Below are positions 8,635 through 17,224 of a DNA stretch of 64,000 nt, one piece after another. Both the position numbers and the translations under genes were made by a program. The stretch's first letter is position 1, and each line of letters begins with the position of its first letter. This DNA is from Desulfovibrio desulfuricans DSM 642 (GTDB lineage Bacteria > Desulfobacterota > Desulfovibrionia > Desulfovibrionales > Desulfovibrionaceae). The stretch is from NCBI RefSeq assembly GCF_000420465.1, contig NZ_ATUZ01000014.1:310001-374000 (forward strand), in the 5' to 3' direction. The notes under the pieces are model-generated. The model had not been told where the DNA came from and did no database searches. It saw only the letters and a list, made by a program, of their open reading frames with translations.

Positions 8635-10653
8635 ATGTCTGAAAAACATCGTCATATACGTTTGCTACCGCCTGAGTTGCGCAATCAGATCGCCGCTGGT
8701 GAAGTGGTGGAGCGTCCTGCCAGCGTGCTCAAGGAGCTGGTTGAAAACAGCCTTGACGCCGATGCCGCGCAGATCGACGTTTGCCTTGAAAACGGCGGGC
8801 AAAGCCTTATCAGCGTGCAGGACGACGGGTGCGGCATAGCCGCAGCCGATCTGGAACTGGCCGTCACCCGGCACGCCACGAGCAAGATTGCCAGTCTATC
8901 TGACCTTGAGCACATCAGCTCTTACGGTTTCAGGGGCGAGGCCCTGCCGAGCATTGCTTCGGTTTCCCGGTTTTCCATAACCTCTGCGGTGACTGACCCG
9001 GACGGCCAGACACAGGCGCACAGGGTTGAGGTGGAGCACGGCTTGCTGACGGTTTCCGCCCCGGCGGCCCTGCACCGGGGAACGCGGGTGGAAGTGCGCG
9101 ATCTTTTTTCCAACATACCAGCACGCTTGAAATTTTTAAAGACCCCATCCACAGAGTTCAAACGTGCGCAGGACTGGCTGGCCCGGCTGGCGCTGGCCCG
9201 CCCCGCCGTGGGCCTGAGCCTGAGCTCCGGCGAGCGCGAGGCACTGCGGTTTTTACCGGGGCAAAGCCTTGCCGACCGCCTTGGCGTGCTCTGGCCCCGG
9301 CTGATTGTGGAGGCCCTGCGCCCCTTTGACGGCACCCGCCACGGCATCCGCGTGCGCGGGTTGGCTGCCCTGCCCAATGTGAGCCAGCCGCGCGGCGACC
9401 GCATGCTGTTTTACGTCAATGGCCGTTCGGTGACGGACAAGCGCTTGCTGGCAGCGGTGCGCGAGGCCTACAAGGGCCGTATGACCAGCCGGGATTATCC
9501 GCAGGTAGCACTGTTTGTGGAGATGGACCCGGCGGAAGTGGACGTGAACGTGCATCCCGCCAAGTCTGAAGTGCGTTTTCGGGATGAGTCCGCCGTGTTT
9601 TCCGCTGTGCTGCATGCCGTGCAGGGGGCACTGCTGACCTCCTACGATGTGGCCGAAAATCTGTGGCCGAACGCGTCAGAAGGCGACACTGCGGAAAGCA
9701 ACGTGGCTCCCTCAGCCCAACAATCAGCCCCGCGTCCGCAGGGTTTTTGGGGCAGGCTGGACAACCCGCCTCTTATTAAGCCGCAGGAGCGGGACGACAG
9801 GCCGGACGAGGAATCCTCGTGGCAGGCCCGGTTGCCCGAACCAGACGCAGGCCCGGACAGTGCGGCAAGCTGGTGGGGCGATTCTGTTCAGAGTGATGCG
9901 GCATCTGCCCATGAGCCAGCGCCCGCGCAGAAAGAAAGCGCCCTGTTTGTTACTGCGCCGGAAGATGTATCAGGCCTTGCGGAAGCCGCCTCTGCCTATG
10001 CGCACCAAACTCCTGATTCTGTCCCGTATCAGGCTGCGGATACGGCGAACGAGCACAGTGGAGACATTTTCCCGCCCGCGCAGGAACGCCAGCCCTTGAG
10101 CGTTGGGCAGTTTGCCTACCTTGGGCAGGTGACGCTGACCTATCTGGTGCTGCGGGACGCATCCGGCGCACTGCTGCTGCTCGACCAGCATGCGGCGCAC
10201 GAGCGAGTGCTGTATGCCCGCCTGCGGCGCGGGGGATTTGCCGGGTCTGGGCAGTTGCTGGCCCTGCCGCTTGATCTGCCCCTGCATCCGGCTGAAACGG
10301 AACGTTTTTTTGAATTGCGGCCCCGGCTGGAATCTCTGGGCTTTGCGCTTGAGGTCTGCGGCGGCAACCTGCGCGTGAATGCCATGCCCCCGGTGCTTTC
10401 CCGCGCCGAAGCCAGGGATTTTTTGCGTGAGGCCCTTGCCGGACGTAAGGATGATCTGGCCGACATGTTCATATCCATGTCGTGCAAGGGGGCCATCAAG
10501 GCCGGGCAGCGCCTTGCGGACGACGAGGCCGCCGGGCTGTTGCAGCAGTGGCTGGAAACGCCCGACCGCGAATATTGCCCGCATGGCCGCCCCTGCGTCT
10601 TGCGCTGGGACGCAGCCGAACTGGAAAAGATGTTCAAGCGGCGGCAGTCGTAA
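8635..10653 (+). CDS. mutL: DNA mismatch repair protein MutL
   Basis: A 672-residue MutL. The N-terminal GHKL ATPase shows I-A-A-G-E-V-V-E-R-P (19-28), E37/N38, D-D-G-C-G-I (63-68) and G-F-R-G-E-A-L (98-104). A low-complexity linker (about 345-480) leads to the C-terminal dimerisation/endonuclease domain with DQHAAHERVLYA, MSCKGAIKAG and CPHGRP. The CPHGRP zinc motif points to the endonuclease class; note that the last acidic residue of the DQHAx2Ex4E motif reads alanine here. MutL couples mismatch recognition by MutS to strand cutting. The ATG at 8635 fits the family N-terminus; the frame stays open far upstream but that part is not MutL-like, and no clear ribosome site is seen. Confidence 0.95.
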   Translation: MSEKHRHIRLLPPELRNQIAAGEVVERPASVLKELVENSLDADAAQIDVCLENGGQSLISVQDDGCGIAAADLELAVTRHATSKIASLSDLEHISSYGFRGEALPSIASVSRFSITSAVTDPDGQTQAHRVEVEHGLLTVSAPAALHRGTRVEVRDLFSNIPARLKFLKTPSTEFKRAQDWLARLALARPAVGLSLSSGEREALRFLPGQSLADRLGVLWPRLIVEALRPFDGTRHGIRVRGLAALPNVSQPRGDRMLFYVNGRSVTDKRLLAAVREAYKGRMTSRDYPQVALFVEMDPAEVDVNVHPAKSEVRFRDESAVFSAVLHAVQGALLTSYDVAENLWPNASEGDTAESNVAPSAQQSAPRPQGFWGRLDNPPLIKPQERDDRPDEESSWQARLPEPDAGPDSAASWWGDSVQSDAASAHEPAPAQKESALFVTAPEDVSGLAEAASAYAHQTPDSVPYQAADTANEHSGDIFPPAQERQPLSVGQFAYLGQVTLTYLVLRDASGALLLLDQHAAHERVLYARLRRGGFAGSGQLLALPLDLPLHPAETERFFELRPRLESLGFALEVCGGNLRVNAMPPVLSRAEARDFLREALAGRKDDLADMFISMSCKGAIKAGQRLADDEAAGLLQQWLETPDREYCPHGRPCVLRWDAAELEKMFKRRQS

Positions 10654-10698
10654 CAAAAAAGCCGTCAGGCACGACATCTCATTTCTTGCGCATAAAAC

Positions 10699-10735
10699 AG
10701 CGGGCGGCTCTCCCATGAGAACCGCCCGCTTTGCT
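10699..10735. terminator. Intrinsic terminator between convergent mutL and D-lactate dehydrogenase
   Basis: A 9-bp perfect stem (AGCGGGCGG at 10699-10707, CCGCCCGCT at 10722-10730) with an extra TCTC/GAGA pair inside, followed by TTGCTG on plus and by TGTTTT on minus. It sits between two convergent genes and probably serves both. Confidence 0.75.
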
Positions 10736-10737
10736 GT

Positions 10738-13554
10738 TTATTCGCTGGCTTCGTCAACCAGATAGACGATGGAATAGTAGGGGATGCCGCCGTGCAGCGA
10801 GAGGCCGATCTGGCAGGTGCGGCTGGATGAATAGCCCACCTCGCAGGTGCTTACCTGCATGCGCAGGCCCTTGAGCGCGGCCTCGTTGAGTTCGGGATGG
10901 GTAAAGCCCCTGTCGCCCGCCCAGCCGCAGCAGTTGATGCCGTCCGGCACCACCACGGTTTCGGCGCACTTGCGGGCCAGTTCTTCCAGCTTGCCCTCAA
11001 GGCCCATCTTGCGCATGGAGCAGGTGGCGTGCAGGGCCACGGTTTTGGGCAGCTTTTTGAGCTTGAGCGTATCCATGAGATTCTCAAGGATAAACTGCAC
11101 AGGCTCCATGAGCTTGATGCCGGGGTCGAGGGTCTGCTTCATGTGCAGCAGGCAGGGGCTGGTTTCGCACAGCACAGGGTATTCGCCATTGTTGCTGGCC
11201 TGCCTCAGGGCCTTTTCCAGCTCCTGCTCTTTCTTGTGGGCGGCGTCAGCGAGGCCCTTGCTGGCAAAGGCCATGCCGCAGCACAGCTTGTCCAGATTAT
11301 TGGGCAGAATGACGTCATACCCGCCCTTGAGCAGCACGCTGATGACGGCTTCCGGCTCTGTACGGCGGTCGCTGTGCTCCTCGCCGGGGCCCATGTTGCG
11401 GGCGATGCAACTGGGGAAGTAGACGACCTTCTTGGCGTTGCCCGAGTACGGGGTGGGCAGATAGACCGAGCCCCCGCCCTTGGGCATGTTTTTGTTCCAC
11501 AGTGGCACCTTGTTGAAGGTCAGGCAGCGCAGGAGGCGCGAGCCATCGCGCATGATGGTGGTGCCAAGGGCGCGGTGCAGGGCGTCCACGCTGTTGAGCG
11601 CAATGGACATGGCCTTGCAGGTTCCCGCAAAGTGGTCGGCAATGGTTCCGGCAATGCTCTTGCCCATGGAACCGGCGTCCTTTTTGCGCAGGCTCTTGAT
11701 GAAAACGCCCGTATCCACGCCTGCGGGGCAGCGCGGGCGGCACAGGCTGTCTGTGGCGCAGGTGGCCTTGCCCATGTATTCGTAGCCCTTTTGCAGCGTT
11801 TTCAGCTCGCTGCTTTCAGGGGCAACCTCGCGCAGGCGGCAGATTTCGCGGTATACGGTGATGCGCTGGCGCGGCGTGAGCGTAAGATCGCGCGAGGGAC
11901 AGACAGACTCGCAGAAGCCGCACTCCATGCATTTGTCCACCAGTTCGTCGGCGGGGTGCAGGGGCTTGAGATTTTTGAGATGCCCCTGCGAATCGCTGTT
12001 GAGCAGCACGCCGGGGTTGAGGATGTTCTTGGGGTCGAGCAGGCTCTTGATGCTCTTCATGATGGCGTAGGCCTGACTGCCCCACTCCAGCTCCACAAAG
12101 GGCGCGATGTTGCGGCCAGTGCCGTGTTCCGCCTTGAGCGAACCATCGTATTTTTCCGTAACCAGCTTGCAGAAGTCTTCCATGAACCCCTTGTAGCGGG
12201 CCACTTCTGCCGGAGCGCCAAAGTCCTGCCAGAAAACAAAGTGCAGGTTGCCGTCGCGCGCGTGACCGAAGAGCGGAGCCACCGTGTAGCCGTGGCGGGC
12301 AAAAAGTTCCTGCAGGTCTGTGGCGGCCTCGCCCAGCCTGTCGAGGGTGAAGGCCACGTCTTCAATGACAATGGAGGTGCCCACGGGCCGCATGCCGCCC
12401 ACCGAGGCCAGAATGCCCTTGCGGATGAGCCACAGCTTGGTGAATTCTTCGGGTTTGTCGGTAAAGGCGTAGGGCCGCACAAAGGTCACGTTGCTGAAAG
12501 CCGCATTGATGGTGGCAATGTTCTTTTCAAGCTGTTCGTGGGTGGCGGCACGGGTTTCCACAAGCAGGGAACAGACGTCGTCGTCCAGGGTTTCCAGCCC
12601 TTCGGGCAGGCCGGGGGTGCCTTCCACCGAGCGCAGGGATGCCCTGTCCATAAGTTCCGCAGCAGCAACGGGCAGAGTTGCCACGGCAGAAGCCAGATCA
12701 CAGGCGGCCTTGACCGTGGGCAGGAGCAGCAGGGCAGAGGCCTTGAAGGGGGCCTCCTCCACCGTGCGGTAAGTCACTTCGGCGATAAAGCCCAACGTGC
12801 CTTCGGAGCCGACCATGACATGCTGCAAAATTTCAAAGGGATCTTCGTAATCCACCAGAGCGTTGAGGCTGTAGCCTGTGGTGTTCTTGATCTTGAACTT
12901 GCGGCGGATGCGGTCGGCAAGCTCGGGATTGTCCATGATCTGTTTGCGCAGATCGGCAAGGCCGTTGAGAATATGGGCGTGGGTTCTGGCAAAGGCGGCG
13001 CGGCTTTTGGCGTCCGCCGTGTCCAGCAGGGTGCCGTCTGCCAGCACCATGCGTGAGGAAACAACGGTTTTATAGGAATTGTCAGACGTGCCGCAGCACA
13101 TGCCGCTGGCATTGTTGGCAAAAATGCCGCCGATAAAGCAGCTGTCGATGGAGGCCGGGTCAGGCCCGATTTTTTTGCCAAATTCCGCCAGAATCTTGTT
13201 GGCCCCGGAGCCGATGATGCCGGGTTGCAGGGTGATGCGCTCGGCGTTTTCGCCCACGCGCCAGTTACGCCAGCCCTTGCCTATGCGCACAAGGACGGAA
13301 TCGGACACCGCCTGACCGGACAGGCTGGTGCCTGCGGCGCGAAAGGTCACAGGCACGCGCATGCGGTCGGCCAGGCCCACCAGTTGCACCACTTCGGCCT
13401 CGTCCAGCACGTCAACCACGATCTTGGGGATCAGGCGGTACACGCTGGCGTCTGTGCCGTAGGCCAGCATGCGCAGGGGATCAGTATGGATGCGGTCTTT
13501 GGGAATAAAGTCCAGAAGGGCTTGTTTGAATTCTTTGTAGGGAGAAGCAAGCAT
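10738..13554 (-). CDS. FAD/Fe-S D-lactate dehydrogenase (Dld-II type)
   Basis: A 938-residue respiratory-type dehydrogenase. The N-terminal half is an FAD-binding PCMH oxidase (F-R-A-A-G-T-S-L-S-G-Q at 71-81, then an FAD-oxidase C domain with H-A-R-D-G-N-L-H). Next comes a ferredoxin-like domain with C-M-E-C-G-F-C-E-S-V-C-P and a second cysteine cluster (C-A-T-D-S-L-C-R-P-R-C-P), then two CCG domains typical of heterodisulfide-reductase-like subunits. This layout and length match the Dld-II D-lactate dehydrogenases, which pass electrons from D-lactate to the quinone pool at the inner membrane; lactate is a classic Desulfovibrio substrate. GGAGG before the ATG at 13554 sets the start. Glycolate or 2-hydroxyglutarate as substrate is a less likely alternative. 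Confidence 0.87.
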   Translation of the reverse strand: MLASPYKEFKQALLDFIPKDRIHTDPLRMLAYGTDASVYRLIPKIVVDVLDEAEVVQLVGLADRMRVPVTFRAAGTSLSGQAVSDSVLVRIGKGWRNWRVGENAERITLQPGIIGSGANKILAEFGKKIGPDPASIDSCFIGGIFANNASGMCCGTSDNSYKTVVSSRMVLADGTLLDTADAKSRAAFARTHAHILNGLADLRKQIMDNPELADRIRRKFKIKNTTGYSLNALVDYEDPFEILQHVMVGSEGTLGFIAEVTYRTVEEAPFKASALLLLPTVKAACDLASAVATLPVAAAELMDRASLRSVEGTPGLPEGLETLDDDVCSLLVETRAATHEQLEKNIATINAAFSNVTFVRPYAFTDKPEEFTKLWLIRKGILASVGGMRPVGTSIVIEDVAFTLDRLGEAATDLQELFARHGYTVAPLFGHARDGNLHFVFWQDFGAPAEVARYKGFMEDFCKLVTEKYDGSLKAEHGTGRNIAPFVELEWGSQAYAIMKSIKSLLDPKNILNPGVLLNSDSQGHLKNLKPLHPADELVDKCMECGFCESVCPSRDLTLTPRQRITVYREICRLREVAPESSELKTLQKGYEYMGKATCATDSLCRPRCPAGVDTGVFIKSLRKKDAGSMGKSIAGTIADHFAGTCKAMSIALNSVDALHRALGTTIMRDGSRLLRCLTFNKVPLWNKNMPKGGGSVYLPTPYSGNAKKVVYFPSCIARNMGPGEEHSDRRTEPEAVISVLLKGGYDVILPNNLDKLCCGMAFASKGLADAAHKKEQELEKALRQASNNGEYPVLCETSPCLLHMKQTLDPGIKLMEPVQFILENLMDTLKLKKLPKTVALHATCSMRKMGLEGKLEELARKCAETVVVPDGINCCGWAGDRGFTHPELNEAALKGLRMQVSTCEVGYSSSRTCQIGLSLHGGIPYYSIVYLVDEASE

Positions 13555-13921
13555 GGACAAACCTCCGTGGCGGTTCATGCCGTCATTGGTTGGGCGCCTG
13601 AAACAGCGCTGGGCGGGGAATTGCTGCCGTTGAAACCTGGATGGGAACCCTGGCATTTCTGCAAATGCCGGGTATGCTGATCTGGAGATGACAATGGATT
13701 AACAATAACAATTATCGGGGCGGATGGCTACTGTTTTGCTGGCAAAAAGCACTTCGGCCTGCGCAATCCTTGTGCCTCTGTCGCCCCTGCGTTACAAAAA
13801 AGAAAAACAGTTTGCTGATTTGATTTACAGCATTCCAGCGTCTGCCGTTGGGGTCGCTGGCGTTTTTGCGTATCGGTTTGAACATGCGGGATGTTACGGT
13901 CTGATTTTTTATGGAGGTTCC
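13555..13921. other. Intergenic region between divergent D-lactate dehydrogenase and C69 peptidase
   Basis: This 367-base stretch must hold the promoters of both flanking units. I see AT-rich DNA (for example 13696-13712) but no -35/-10 pair that I would defend, and no clear palindrome. GGAGG at 13914-13918 is the ribosome site for the gene starting at 13922. Confidence 0.35.
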
Positions 13922-15649
13922 ATGAAGCGGCTGATCGTCTTATGCTGTGTTTCCCTGGCCCTGCTGCTGCCGCAGGCTGTTCTTGCCTGCACTACCTTTA
14001 TTGTTACCAAGGGGGCCAGCGCTGATGGCTCCGTGATGGTAAGCCATTCTGACGACAACGATCTCAACGACCAATCCATTGTGTATGTTCCGGCCCGCGA
14101 CTGGCCGGAAGGCGCGCAGCGCCCCGTGTATGATTCCGCCGTGGCGGTGAAGGAAAATCCCGCCACCAACACTTTTCTTGTCCCCCGCCTTTCCGACCCC
14201 AAGCGCGCGCCGGGCTATAACCACCCGGATACGCCGCGCACGATTGCCATCGGTTTTATCCCTCAGGTGCGGCACACCTTTGCCTATATTGACGGCAACT
14301 ACGGCATCATGAACGAGCATGGCCTCATGTTTGGCGAATGCACCGACGGGGCGCACAATACCTGCACGGCAGAGCCGGGCAAGCGCATTTTCTATTCGTC
14401 CGAACTGGCGCGCGTGGCGCTGGAGCGCTGCAAAACAGCCCGCGAGGCCATTGAGCTGATGGGCACGCTCATTGAGCAGTATGGCTACTACGGAACGGGC
14501 GAAACCCTGCCCGTTGCCGACAAAAACGAAGCATGGGTTATGGAAATGGCCCCCTCCCCTGCGGGAACCGGCGGCCTGTGGGTGGCCCAGCGCGTGCCGG
14601 ACGGCCAGTTTTTTGTGGCGGCCAACGAATTTCGCATCCGCGACATCACGCCCGGCAACCCCGACCAGATGTACGGCAAAAGCCTGTTTGCCACGGTGGA
14701 CAAGTACAACATGCGCAGCCCCAAGGACGCCTCCAAGCCTCTGGACTGGCTGACCACTGTGAGCGATGGCGAATATAACCACCCGTATTATTCGCTGCGC
14801 CGCGTGTGGCGGGCGCTCTCTCTGGCGGCTCCTTCGCTGAAACTACCCGCCTGGGTGGAAAACGGCGCAACACGCGCCTATCCTTTTTCCGTCAAGCCGG
14901 ACAAGCTGCTGAGCCTGGACGACATCAAGCGCATGCATCGCGACCACTACGAGGGAACGGAATTCGACCTCACTAAAGGCACTGCGGCGGGGCCGTTTGG
15001 CAATCCCAACCGCATTATCGGCCCCAAGGATCCCAGCGGCGACGTGAGCCCGACCACCAAGCTTGAAGGCGCGTGGGAACGGCCCATGGGCATGTATTAT
15101 GTGGGCTACACGACCATTGCGCAGTATCGGCCCGATGTGCCGGAACCGCTCGCGCTGGTGTGCTGGGTTGCGCTCGCTCCGGCGGCGGAATCTGTCTTTG
15201 TGCCGCTGGCGGTCGGCCCCATGCCCGCAGGCTACGAACAGGGCGACACCCGCCGCTTTGCCAATGATTCCGCATGGTGGGCCTATTCTCTGGTGAGCGA
15301 TTACGCCAACATCCGTTACGACCTGATCTCTCAGGAGATTCAGACCAAAGCCGCCAGCATGGAAGCCGCCTTTGCCGCCCGCGTAGCAGGGCTGCAAAAG
15401 GAACTGGCCCCCAAGGCGGCATCATCCCCGGCGCAGGCGCAGGCTGCCTTTGCCAAGGCCCTGCGGGCACAGGCAGAGGGCGCGTTGCGCGACTGGCGAG
15501 AATTTTTCCCCCAACTGGTGGCGCGGCACTGTCAGGGTTTTCTCAACAGCCCGGACAAAATGGCCCAGAACATCGGCTATCCCGATGCATGGCTGCCCCG
15601 CACCAACTATTCCACCGGCCCGGTCTCGTATAAAAAGCCCCGGCAGTAG
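13922..15649 (+). CDS. Exported C69-family dipeptidase
   Basis: A 575-residue peptidase of family C69 (PepD-like Ntn hydrolases). After a typical signal peptide (residues 1-22, L-L-L-P-Q-A-V-L-A) the mature protein begins C-T-T-F-I-V, the family's N-terminal nucleophile cysteine, followed by A-S-A-D-G-S and the S-D-D-N block. Removal of the signal peptide thus exposes the catalytic residue. The V-L-A-C sequence could also be read as a lipobox, but the C69 motif fits better. It should cleave dipeptides in the periplasm. GGAGG five bases before the ATG at 13922 supports this start. The serine dehydratase gene follows after 38 bases and is probably in the same operon, ended by the terminator at 17182-17218. 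Confidence 0.9.
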   Translation: MKRLIVLCCVSLALLLPQAVLACTTFIVTKGASADGSVMVSHSDDNDLNDQSIVYVPARDWPEGAQRPVYDSAVAVKENPATNTFLVPRLSDPKRAPGYNHPDTPRTIAIGFIPQVRHTFAYIDGNYGIMNEHGLMFGECTDGAHNTCTAEPGKRIFYSSELARVALERCKTAREAIELMGTLIEQYGYYGTGETLPVADKNEAWVMEMAPSPAGTGGLWVAQRVPDGQFFVAANEFRIRDITPGNPDQMYGKSLFATVDKYNMRSPKDASKPLDWLTTVSDGEYNHPYYSLRRVWRALSLAAPSLKLPAWVENGATRAYPFSVKPDKLLSLDDIKRMHRDHYEGTEFDLTKGTAAGPFGNPNRIIGPKDPSGDVSPTTKLEGAWERPMGMYYVGYTTIAQYRPDVPEPLALVCWVALAPAAESVFVPLAVGPMPAGYEQGDTRRFANDSAWWAYSLVSDYANIRYDLISQEIQTKAASMEAAFAARVAGLQKELAPKAASSPAQAQAAFAKALRAQAEGALRDWREFFPQLVARHCQGFLNSPDKMAQNIGYPDAWLPRTNYSTGPVSYKKPRQ

Positions 15650-15687
15650 GCTTCGCAATCTGCCAGATAACTCAGGAGGATGCATGT

Positions 15688-17172
15688 ATGTACTGTAATC
15701 GTCGGCGTTTCCTGCAATCAATGGCTGTGACTGGCGCGGGCCTGTGCCTGTCCTCGCTCACATGGGCAGGCTTTGACCCCCTGTGGAAGCCTGGCTCCGT
15801 GTGCGCCAATCCCATTGACGTGACAGTGTTCGAGATGTTCAAGATCGGCCCTGGCCCTTCCAGTTCACATACCATTGCGCCCATGTCGGCGGGCAATGAT
15901 TTTATCCATCTGTGCGCCCAGTTGCCGCAGGAGCAGCTTGCCCAGGCGGATGCCGTCAAGGTGCACCTGTACGGCAGCCTCTCGGCCACGGGCAAGGGGC
16001 ACGGCACTGACCGCGCCGTGGCGGCGGGCCTGCTTGGGCAAAAGCCCGATGAATGCAAGGCCGAATTTCTGGACAACCTTTTTGTAAAGCCGGACGACAC
16101 TCGCACGGTAGTGCTTGGCCCGGCCCGGATTCCGCTCAAGGATTCGGACGTGATCTTTGAGCAGGGCACCATCGAGGCCCCGTTCAGCAACGTGCTGATC
16201 ATCGAGCTGCTGGGCAAGGGCAAACAGCTTGCCTCGCGCGAATACTATTCCGTGGGCGGCGGATTTTTGCAGTGGAAGGGCTGGAAGGCACCGGACAAAG
16301 GCAAGCCCGTGCATGCCTTTGATTCCATGAACGGCCTGCTTGAAATCGTGAAGACCACGGGCAAGAGCATCCCGCTCATTATGCTGGAAAACGAAATGTC
16401 CATCACCGGGCAGTCGGAACAGGACATCCGGCAGGGCGCGCAGCGCATCATCCACGTGATGGACAGTTGCGCCGCCACAGGCCTCGGGCTGGAAGGCAAG
16501 CTCAAAGGGCCATTTGGTCTGGAGCGCCGGGCCAAGCTCATGCTGGAGCAGGCCGCCAGCTCGCCGGAACCAGCGGACGCCTTTGCGGCGCGGCTGTCGG
16601 CCTACGGGCAGGCCGGGTCGGAAGAAAACGCCATGGGCCACCCCATTGTAACCGCGCCCACGGCGGGTTCCGCAGGTGTTATGCCTGCGGTGGTGCACAT
16701 GCTCATCAAGGAGCGCGGCAAAACAGAGGCCGACCTTGTGGACGGTCTGCTGGTGGCTTCTATGGTGGGTACGCTTGTCAAGCGGCACGCCAGTGTGGCG
16801 GGCGCGGATGTGGGCTGTCAGGGCGAGATCGGCTCGGCCTCAAGTATGGCGGCTGCCATGCTGTCGCAGGTCATGGGCGAAACGCCCGATGTGGTCGAAA
16901 ATGCGGCGGAATTTGCGCTGGAGCACCACCTGGGCATGACCTGCGACCCTGTGGGCGGCTATGTGCAGATTCCCTGTATTTCGCGCAACGCCATGAGTTC
17001 CGTGAAGTCGTGGAACGCCTGGATGATGGCCCGCACCGGGCAGGGCACCAAGCACCCTGTGGGGCTTGATCTCTGCATCCGCACCATGAACCAGACAGGC
17101 CGCGACATGAAGGATGACTACCGCGAAACCGCGCGTGGCGGGCTGGCTTTGTTCTATACACAGGGGTGTTAA
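15688..17172 (+). CDS. L-serine dehydratase (4Fe-4S) with a twin-arginine signal peptide
   Basis: A 494-residue one-chain L-serine ammonia-lyase: beta domain with FKIGPGPSSSHT (about 51-62), alpha domain with V-G-C-Q-G-E, M-T-C-D-P-V and Q-I-P-C-I (the three cluster cysteines) and the R-E-T-A-R-G-G-L-A block; the C-terminal residue is also cysteine. The enzyme normally converts serine to pyruvate and ammonia in the cytoplasm. Here about 39 extra residues precede the usual start and read M-Y-C-N-R-R-R-F-L-Q-S followed by a hydrophobic run, a good Tat signal. AGGAGG at 15674-15679, eight bases before the ATG at 15688, shows that the extension is translated. Tat export of a folded Fe-S enzyme is plausible. 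The partner gene upstream is an exported dipeptidase, which supports a periplasmic role. Confidence 0.9.
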   Translation: MYCNRRRFLQSMAVTGAGLCLSSLTWAGFDPLWKPGSVCANPIDVTVFEMFKIGPGPSSSHTIAPMSAGNDFIHLCAQLPQEQLAQADAVKVHLYGSLSATGKGHGTDRAVAAGLLGQKPDECKAEFLDNLFVKPDDTRTVVLGPARIPLKDSDVIFEQGTIEAPFSNVLIIELLGKGKQLASREYYSVGGGFLQWKGWKAPDKGKPVHAFDSMNGLLEIVKTTGKSIPLIMLENEMSITGQSEQDIRQGAQRIIHVMDSCAATGLGLEGKLKGPFGLERRAKLMLEQAASSPEPADAFAARLSAYGQAGSEENAMGHPIVTAPTAGSAGVMPAVVHMLIKERGKTEADLVDGLLVASMVGTLVKRHASVAGADVGCQGEIGSASSMAAAMLSQVMGETPDVVENAAEFALEHHLGMTCDPVGGYVQIPCISRNAMSSVKSWNAWMMARTGQGTKHPVGLDLCIRTMNQTGRDMKDDYRETARGGLALFYTQGC

Positions 17173-17181
17173 GGCAAAATG

Positions 17182-17220
17182 ATTAGCCCCGCAAAGCAAA
17201 CTACTTTGCGGGGCTAATTT
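17182..17220. terminator. Strong terminator after the serine dehydratase gene
   Basis: A perfect 15-bp stem (17182-17196 with 17204-17218, 7-nt loop) with a GCCCCGC core and T/A-rich ends. It sits between convergent genes and may serve both. Confidence 0.8.
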
Positions 17221-17224
17221 GACA

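Noticed and set aside
10897-13056. Plus-strand frame of 719 codons opposite the D-lactate dehydrogenase
   Set aside because: A shadow of the real gene; low-complexity composition, no motif and no ribosome site.
13922-13990. Lipoprotein signal on the C69 peptidase
   Set aside because: V-L-A-C resembles a lipobox, but the cysteine begins the C-T-T-F-I-V motif in which it is the catalytic nucleophile of the family.
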